Positions 58,662 to 64,000 of a DNA stretch of 64,000 bases are shown piece after piece. Origin of the DNA: Thiomicrorhabdus xiamenensis (GTDB lineage Bacteria > Pseudomonadota > Gammaproteobacteria > Thiomicrospirales > Thiomicrospiraceae); assembly GCF_013282625.1 (NCBI RefSeq), contig NZ_CP054020.1, forward strand, positions 558,001 to 622,000, read 5' to 3'. Position 1 is the stretch's first letter. The number at the start of each line of letters is the position of its first letter. Below the pieces are notes generated by a model. The model ran no database searches. It had not been told where the DNA came from and saw only the letters and a program-made list of their open reading frames with translations. Position numbers and translations under genes: made by a program.

Positions 58662-59789
58662 TTATAACACAGGTAATAAATCGAAGCCTAAAGTCTCTAA
58701 AATCAAATTAAGTTTTTGATTTTTGGTTTTTTTTACTCCGTGAATATACCACTCTCTATGAATAGGGTAGTTTCGTCGGTAGCGTTCGAATTGATCACTG
58801 TTTTCACGGATTGCGGCATCATCATTTTTGATTAAATGTGTTTTTTGCAGTACCTCAAGCAGTCCGGATTGCCAGTGATCGGAATTGACGACTTCGATCG
58901 GATCAGGACGGGGTGGAAGTTCGGTTTGCCAGTTGTTGTCGATTTTCTCGTTCCAGAAATGGCACAAATTTTCGTAGACCATGGTGCTTCCGGCAAGTTT
59001 GGCTTCAAACGAATGGCCGGCAATATGCGGTGTTGCCATAAAACTCTGTTGCAGTAGTTCCTGATCGATATTGGGTTCGTTTTCCCAACAATCGATAATT
59101 TTGGCAGCAAGCTGTGTGTTTTTCAGTTCGTTTTCATTGACAATTCCGCCGCGGGCGGCATTGACCAGAATTTGCTCGGAAGAAAGGCTGGCGAGTTGCT
59201 CTTTGCCGATTAGCAAGTGGGTTTTGTCTCTGCCATCGAATGTTAAAGGTGTATGCACACTTATAATGTCGGCTTGTAGGGTTTCCTCTAGTGAGCTGAA
59301 TGCATTTGAGTTTTCCTGTCGGGCTCGCGGTGGATCATTCAACAGGCAATGCATTCCCAGCGCTTTAGCTTTTTTTTCAAGGCGGCTGCCGACATGACCG
59401 ACGCCAATAATTCCTAGAGTTTTCTGCGATAAGTCGAATCCTTGTTCTTCGGCTAAAAGGACAAGCGCATGGATAACGAATTCGGCGACCGAGTTGGCGT
59501 TGCAGCCTTGTGCGGAATAGAAGTGAATATTGCTATCTTGTAAGTAGTTCTGGTCGATATGATCCAATCCAACAACCGTGCTGCCGACAAATTTAACCGC
59601 TGTGTCGGCAAGCAATGCCTCGTTTACCTGGGTGCGAGAGCGGATGATCAAGGCATCAGCATCAAGCAGATGTTCGCGCTGGATGTCCCGTCCTGGGAGT
59701 GTGTCCACTTCGCCTAAAGACGCGAAAATGGATTTTGCATAGGGAACCGCGTCGTCGACAACGATTTTGCGTTGTACAATTTGAGTCAT
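58662..59789 (-). CDS. pdxB: erythronate-4-phosphate dehydrogenase
   Basis: A 375-residue D-2-hydroxyacid dehydrogenase of pyridoxal phosphate synthesis. N-terminal 'KIVVDDAVPYAKSIFASLG' typical of PdxB, NAD motif 'TLGIIGVGHVGSRLEKKA', catalytic Arg in 'ILVNAARGGIVNENEL', and His in 'FMATPHIAGHSFEAKLAG'. The C-terminal dimerisation domain is present. The length matches E. coli (378). Confidence 0.95.
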   Translation of the reverse strand: MTQIVQRKIVVDDAVPYAKSIFASLGEVDTLPGRDIQREHLLDADALIIRSRTQVNEALLADTAVKFVGSTVVGLDHIDQNYLQDSNIHFYSAQGCNANSVAEFVIHALVLLAEEQGFDLSQKTLGIIGVGHVGSRLEKKAKALGMHCLLNDPPRARQENSNAFSSLEETLQADIISVHTPLTFDGRDKTHLLIGKEQLASLSSEQILVNAARGGIVNENELKNTQLAAKIIDCWENEPNIDQELLQQSFMATPHIAGHSFEAKLAGSTMVYENLCHFWNEKIDNNWQTELPPRPDPIEVVNSDHWQSGLLEVLQKTHLIKNDDAAIRENSDQFERYRRNYPIHREWYIHGVKKTKNQKLNLILETLGFDLLPVL

Positions 59790-59892
59790 TTTTCATCCTT
59801 GGAATTTTGGTTTTGCGGTTTATTGTAGCCAAGGTGCTAAGGTTGCGCTGAATAAAGCATTATTTAATGCGATAAGTAATAAGGAGTCATAC

Positions 59893-60516
59893 TTGAAATC
59901 GAACCATAAAGGACTTTTGATTCCGGGGGCCGTGGGAGAGATTGAAGCAGAGTTTGTTTTGCAGGACGAAAATCTTGTTATTATCAGTCATCCACATCCT
60001 CTGTACGGCGGCACGATGCATAACAAGGTTGTGACCACTTTGTGGAAAGCTTATCAGGAGATGGGTTTTTCCACTTTGCGTTATAACTTCCGTGGCGTAG
60101 GTATGAGTGAAGGGGAGCATGACTATGCTCAGGGGGAAGTTGAGGATCTTAAGGCTGTGTTGCGTTGGGCGCGTACTCAGGGCGATTTTTCCAGAGTACA
60201 CTTGGCCGGTTTTTCTTTCGGGAGTTATATTTCCATTAAAGCGGCCAGCGAGCTCAAGCCGGCAAGCCTGTGTACGGTCGCGCCGCCGGTTGGTTTATAT
60301 TCTTTCGAGTCGCAGGATATCGGCAGGCTGGACTCGGCAACGCAATGGTTATTAATCCAAGGCGGGCAGGATGAAGTCGTCGCGGCGGACGGGGTTTTGC
60401 AGTGGGTAGAAACATTGAGCCATAAACCCGATATCTGCTGGCGCGAGCAGGCGAGTCACTTTTTCCACGGCGAATTGCTTTGGTTGCGAAAAGCGGTTGC
60501 CTTGATCCAGTCGTAA
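59893..60516 (+). CDS. alpha/beta hydrolase
   Basis: A 207-residue soluble hydrolase of the COG2945 type. 'SHPHPLYGGTMHNKVVTTL' (oxyanion region), 'LRYNFRGVGMSEGEHD', nucleophile Ser in 'HLAGFSFGSYIS', catalytic Asp in 'IQGGQDEVV', and His in 'ASHFFHGEL'. No signal peptide. The start is TTG, with 'AAGGAG' six bases upstream. Substrate unknown; esterase or thioesterase activity is a generic guess. Confidence 0.88.
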   Translation: MKSNHKGLLIPGAVGEIEAEFVLQDENLVIISHPHPLYGGTMHNKVVTTLWKAYQEMGFSTLRYNFRGVGMSEGEHDYAQGEVEDLKAVLRWARTQGDFSRVHLAGFSFGSYISIKAASELKPASLCTVAPPVGLYSFESQDIGRLDSATQWLLIQGGQDEVVAADGVLQWVETLSHKPDICWREQASHFFHGELLWLRKAVALIQS

Positions 60517-60558
60517 GAGTCGAGTGGTTTGCGAACGGATTGGGTTCGGGGATTTTAT

Positions 60559-60574
60559 ATTAGGAAAAACTAAT
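60559..60574. promoter_or_regulatory. operator-like palindrome 1 upstream of efflux operon
   Basis: 'ATTAG' and 'CTAAT' arms separated by six A/G-rich bases. It lies eight bases upstream of the -35 box. The same arms recur at 60610-60625. Confidence 0.65.
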
Positions 60575-60581
60575 GTATCCG

Positions 60582-60609
60582 TTGCATGCATTTTTTGAAT
60601 GTCTATAAT
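60582..60609 (+). promoter_or_regulatory. sigma-70 promoter of the TolC/RND efflux operon
   Basis: 'TTGCAT' and a perfect 'TATAAT' separated by 16 bp, flanked on both sides by matching palindromes. Predicted leader of about 210 nt before the TolC-like gene. Confidence 0.7.
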
Positions 60610-60625
60610 ATTAGAATTTTCTAAT
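60610..60625. promoter_or_regulatory. operator-like palindrome 2, overlapping the transcription start
   Basis: 'ATTAGAATTTTCTAAT', a perfect palindrome directly after the -10 box. Its centre is 51 bp from that of palindrome 1, close to five helical turns. A repressor of the TetR or MarR kind could bind both; the regulator gene is not in the window. Confidence 0.65.
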
Positions 60626-60825
60626 GTTTTAATAAGCTTGTCTTATGGAAATGAACTCGCTAATGTGGGCGGGATACTGTAGAAAAGCGTTAATTATGCA
60701 GTGTAAGGCATTGAATTTTATTGTGCTTTTCTAAGCCTGTCATTAGGTTGGCGTTGCGGCGAAGGCCGCTATATATAAGACAAGCAAGACGAAAACCGAA
60801 TTACTTTCAAGACTCTGGAGAATTT

Positions 60826-62226
60826 ATGTCTAAGCCTATTTCGCTCTTTAAGTTGAGTGGGGTTGCCTTAACGGTCGCTTTGGCAATGCCTTTGGCAGCG
60901 CAAGCCAAGACTTACACTTTGGTTGAGGCGGTACAAACCGCGATCGATGCCAACCCTGAAATGGATGTCAGCAAGGCGCGCATGATGCTTGCCGAATCGG
61001 CTCTGGCTAAAGCCAAAGCGGGAAATATGCCGCAGATTAATTTTTCGGTCACCGGTACCTATTCCAATAATCCGTTAAATGTTTTTGGCATGAAGCTCCA
61101 ACAGCAGCAAGCTAGCTTGTCGGACTTTGGGTTTGATGATGCAACGGCAGCTGCTTTTGGTTCCGGGGATTATGCCCATGAGCCAGACTCTCTAAATAAC
61201 CCGTCACCTTATTCCGATATGAATACCCGTGTTGAGATGATGGTTCCGGTTTATAACGGCGGGCGAGTCGAAAGTTATAAGCAACAGGCCAAGTCGATGA
61301 TCGAAGCGGCGCAGAGCGGTGATGTCGCGGTTAAACAGTATCTGACGTTCAGTGTTTATCAGGCCTATGAGGCAGTGCACTCTGCCCGCGCTTTTATCAA
61401 GGTTGCGGAACAGGCCAAGAAAACAGCCGATGAATATGTTCGTACCACGGAAAACCTGGTTAACCAAGGGGTGATTGTACGTTCCGAGTTATTGAGCGCC
61501 AGAGTTAATGCGTCAACTGCGGAAGTTGCCTTGGCGCAGGCGAAAGGACAGGAGCAGATCGCATTGGATGGTCTGCGTATTCTAATGGGCTTGAAGGCAA
61601 GCGAGCATTTGGATGTCGCTGAGCGTATGGATATCGGTTTGCCTGAGGGGCGTGTCGAAGAGTTGCTTGAGCAGGCTATCGATAAAAACCCTCAGTTAAT
61701 GGCTCAGCGAAAGCAGGCGACCTCGTCGATTTATGCGATTGATACTGCAAAAGCGGATGAAAAACCAAGTTTCAATATGTTGTTGCGTCAGGATTGGAAT
61801 GACGACAGTGTCGGTTTCGATGCTTCCAGCTATACCGTTGCCGGTGTGTTTTCCTGGAAAGTGACCGATTTCGGGCTTACTAAGAACAGTATCAAAATGG
61901 CACGGGCCTCGGCTGAACAACAGCAGGCTGAAACCGCTTCCATGGCGAACAAGATCCGTTTTGAAATGATGACCGCCTGGCATCGATTGCAGGTTGCCCG
62001 TGAGCAGGTTGTCTCCAGTAAATTAGCTGTTGAGCAGGCAGAGGAAGCGCAAGTTCTGGTGACCAAGCGCTATGAAAACGGCGTCGCTACTTTTACCGAA
62101 CTTCTGACGAGTCAGACTCAGTTAGACAAGGCGCGCGCCGATCTGGTTGCCGCCGAGTATGAAGTAAACATTCAGAAAGCCACTCTGCGTTTGGCCCTGG
62201 GTAGTATGGACATTTCCCAGCTGTAA
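60826..62226 (+). CDS. TolC-family outer-membrane efflux protein
   Basis: A 466-residue outer-membrane channel component. Signal peptide ending 'PLAAQAKT'. Two outer-membrane efflux protein repeats with long coiled-coil helices, including 'VIVRSELLSARVNASTAEVA' and 'TKRYENGVATFTELLTSQTQ'. ATG is chosen with 'CTGGAG' upstream; the frame runs 35 residues further upstream without a signal. The gene is 45 bp before the adaptor gene. With the next two genes it forms a tripartite RND pump. Confidence 0.93.
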   Translation: MSKPISLFKLSGVALTVALAMPLAAQAKTYTLVEAVQTAIDANPEMDVSKARMMLAESALAKAKAGNMPQINFSVTGTYSNNPLNVFGMKLQQQQASLSDFGFDDATAAAFGSGDYAHEPDSLNNPSPYSDMNTRVEMMVPVYNGGRVESYKQQAKSMIEAAQSGDVAVKQYLTFSVYQAYEAVHSARAFIKVAEQAKKTADEYVRTTENLVNQGVIVRSELLSARVNASTAEVALAQAKGQEQIALDGLRILMGLKASEHLDVAERMDIGLPEGRVEELLEQAIDKNPQLMAQRKQATSSIYAIDTAKADEKPSFNMLLRQDWNDDSVGFDASSYTVAGVFSWKVTDFGLTKNSIKMARASAEQQQAETASMANKIRFEMMTAWHRLQVAREQVVSSKLAVEQAEEAQVLVTKRYENGVATFTELLTSQTQLDKARADLVAAEYEVNIQKATLRLALGSMDISQL

Positions 62227-62271
62227 GGCGGGTGTTGAGCAGACAAAGATAGTTAGCTTTAAAAAGGAAAG

Positions 62272-63372
62272 ATGATGAAACAAGTTAAGCAAGTTCTAGC
62301 GATCGCAATCTTAGCAACGATCGGCTTGAATGGGTGTCAGCAGGAAGCGCCGACGGCACCGGAAACCAAGCCGCAGACATTTCAGGCTGTGATTCACAAT
62401 GTCGAGTTGGGAACCGTTCCTCTGACAGCGGTCGTACCGGGTTCCGTTGTGCCGGACCAGAAAGCGCGTATCGCTTCTCGTTTGATGGGATATATCAAAG
62501 GGCTGGACGTCGAAGTGGGTGAAAAAGTCGAACAGGGAAGCCTGCTTTTCACTATCGACTCTACCGATATTCGCAGTCAGATTGCTCAGGCGAATTCGGC
62601 CTATGCTCAAGCGCAGGCGGCGTTAAAAGACGCCAAACTGGATTACGACCGTTTTACGCAGCTGTATAAAGATAATTCGGTTTCCAAGCAACAGTACGAC
62701 AAAATTCGTTTGCAGTACTCGGTTGCCCAGGAAAATCTCGCTTCGGCGAAATCCGCTTTGAATCAGGCGCGCTCTCAATTGAATTATGCGAATGTCCGCG
62801 CTCCGTTTAGCGGTGTGGTGGTCGAGAAAATGGCAACCGCTGGTGATTTGGCTGCTCCGGGTAATCCGATTGTCGTCATTGAAAACCTGCAGTCCTTGAG
62901 TGTGCAGACGGAAGTTGCCGGTGATCTGTATGCGGCTTTGCGAGTCGGTGACGAGGCGACGGTATTTATTGACGGTCAGGATGCGCCGATGGTTGGAACC
63001 ATCTATACCCTGGTAGGGGCCGCAAATCCGAAAACCCGTACTCATACGGTTAAATTAAGTTTGCCGGCCGTGAAGAATATTAATTCTGGAACCTTTGCCC
63101 GCATCAGCTTCAAACAGGGTGAGCGCCAGGCGATGATGGTGCCGCAGAGTGCGATTGTCAATCGTGCCGGAATCGATGGTGTTTTTGTCGTTCAGGATGG
63201 CAAAGCGATGTTCAATATGGTTCGTACCGGGATCAATATCGGCGATATGGTTGAAATCCAGTCAGGACTTGATCTGGGTGATCAGATTGTTTTGTCCAAT
63301 AATGCCAGTATGTTGAACGGCGATATTGTCGAGCCTGTAGCCGCGCAATCGGCATCCGAAGCAGCGAAATAA
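62272..63372 (+). CDS. RND efflux periplasmic adaptor (membrane fusion) lipoprotein
   Basis: A 366-residue MFP. Lipoprotein signal with lipobox 'GLNGCQQ' (Cys about residue 22). Lipoyl-like halves 'VPGSVVPDQKARIASRLMG' and 'VRAPFSGVVVEKMATAGD' flank an alpha-hairpin (about residues 100-165). Beta-barrel and membrane-proximal domains follow ('MMVPQSAIVNRAGIDGVFVV'). It links the TolC-like protein and the RND permease. Substrate class is not evident. Confidence 0.94.
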   Translation: MMKQVKQVLAIAILATIGLNGCQQEAPTAPETKPQTFQAVIHNVELGTVPLTAVVPGSVVPDQKARIASRLMGYIKGLDVEVGEKVEQGSLLFTIDSTDIRSQIAQANSAYAQAQAALKDAKLDYDRFTQLYKDNSVSKQQYDKIRLQYSVAQENLASAKSALNQARSQLNYANVRAPFSGVVVEKMATAGDLAAPGNPIVVIENLQSLSVQTEVAGDLYAALRVGDEATVFIDGQDAPMVGTIYTLVGAANPKTRTHTVKLSLPAVKNINSGTFARISFKQGERQAMMVPQSAIVNRAGIDGVFVVQDGKAMFNMVRTGINIGDMVEIQSGLDLGDQIVLSNNASMLNGDIVEPVAAQSASEAAK

Positions 63373-63384
63373 CGGAGAGTTTGA

Positions 63385-64000
63385 ATGGCTGAAAATGCAA
63401 AGCAAACAAACGCTGCCGAAGCTGCTGAGCTGAATATTGCCGGTAAGCTGGCGAAAGCGTTTATTCATTCTAAAATCACGATGATGATCGTGGTTGCTAT
63501 TACCTTGGCGGGGATTTTGGCTTATTTAATTACCCCGCGTGAATATAATCCGCAGATCGTGGTGCCGGCGGCCAATATTATGGTGCCTAAAGGCGGAGCC
63601 ACACCGCAGGAAGTCGAGAATATGGTGGTCAAGCCGTTGGAAACCATTTTGAGTTCTCTGCCGGGCGTCGACCATACTTTCGGTTATGCGACCAACGACT
63701 TCGGCGTGGTGACGGTTCAGTTCGAGGTGGGTGAAAACCAGGTAGATAGTTTGGTTAAAGTCTATAACCAGATTATGCAGAATATGGATAAGATGCCGCC
63801 GGATACCCAGCAGCCGCTGGTCAAGCCGATTAACGTCGACGATGTGCCGATTATGACGCTTGCCGTAACCTCTTCCGAACTGTCCGGTTATGATCTGCGT
63901 GATATCTCGTTGAAATTGGTCGAGAACCTTCGCAACCTGCCTGGGGTTTCTTTTACCGATGTCGTCGGTGGTAAGGAGCGTGCGATTAATGTCTGGCTGG
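63385..64000 (+). CDS. RND efflux permease, N-terminal part (cut by window edge)
   Basis: About 205 residues are visible from ATG 63385 (13 bp after the adaptor; 'GGAGAG' upstream). The first membrane helix is near residues 30-50 ('TMMIVVAITLAGILAYL'), followed by 'PREYNPQIVVPAANIMVPKG' and the porter-domain stretch 'VENMVVKPLETILSSLPGV'. The acidic 'EYNPQI' style resembles AcrB-like transporters sometimes linked to hydrophobic or metal substrates, but the substrate cannot be read from this part. The gene continues beyond 64000. Confidence 0.93.
   Translation, partial: MAENAKQTNAAEAAELNIAGKLAKAFIHSKITMMIVVAITLAGILAYLITPREYNPQIVVPAANIMVPKGGATPQEVENMVVKPLETILSSLPGVDHTFGYATNDFGVVTVQFEVGENQVDSLVKVYNQIMQNMDKMPPDTQQPLVKPINVDDVPIMTLAVTSSELSGYDLRDISLKLVENLRNLPGVSFTDVVGGKERAINVWL

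Overview
The window reads as a chromosomal segment of a gammaproteobacterium, most likely a chemolithoautotrophic sulfur oxidiser of the Thiomicrospira / Hydrogenovibrio / Thiomicrorhabdus type. The reasons are a flavocytochrome c sulfide dehydrogenase pair (fccB/fccA, about 40.2-41.8 kb), gammaproteobacterial gene orders (miaB-phoH-ybeY-corC-lnt, leuS-lptE-holA-proA-nadD-rsfS-rlmH, rpsT/murJ/ribF-ileS-lspA, aroQ-accB-accC, prmA-dusB-fis-purH-purD), and the protein sequences themselves. The genus is inference. No rRNA, tRNA, CRISPR array, insertion sequence or prophage was found, so most of the window is core chromosome with short accessory patches.

Layout. 0-4.7 kb: an accessory surface/regulation block with two related prepilin-like proteins (the first cut by the window edge, the second carrying a C-terminal RTX-like acidic repeat domain), a Fis-type response regulator, a histidine kinase, and a third prepilin ending at a strong terminator. 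4.9-10.5 kb: tRNA/rRNA maturation and envelope genes miaB, phoH, ybeY, corC, lnt. 10.5-18.2 kb: a short ybeL-like gene on the minus strand, then leuS through rlmH. 18.2-22.3 kb: a stator pair motA/motB (minus), rpsT (plus) and an orphan catabolic-type acetolactate synthase (minus). 22.5-28.7 kb: murJ (interrupted by two +1 frameshifts), ribF, ileS, lspA. 28.7-31.2 kb: an AT-rich gap and two secreted-looking proteins of unknown function, one with a FecR/adhesin-retention-like N-terminus. 31.2-40.1 kb: mltB, rlmKL, hemN, an ElyC/YdcF-like protein, and clpB behind a clear heat-shock (sigma-32) promoter. 40.2-50.5 kb, all minus strand: fccB/fccA, a ComFB-like gene, purD, purH, fis, dusB, prmA, accC, accB, aroQ. 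50.7-59.8 kb, mostly minus strand: a DsbD with a duplicated N-terminal domain, fxsA (plus), an SDR-type epimerase, two FadL-family porins, a DUF302 lipoprotein, pdxB. 59.9-64 kb: an alpha/beta hydrolase and a tripartite RND efflux operon (TolC-like protein, adaptor, permease cut by the right edge) behind a promoter flanked by two matching palindromic operators.

The most unusual non-coding signal is a pair of related structured elements placed immediately downstream of, and in sense orientation to, rlmH (18.24-18.33 kb) and purH (44.09-44.21 kb). They share sequence blocks and the same three-part hairpin plan. Other items worth a second look are the pilin/RTX fusion, the double-alpha-domain DsbD, the broken murJ, the two unknown secreted-type proteins with a 32-nt perfect palindrome between them, and the two-operator efflux promoter.
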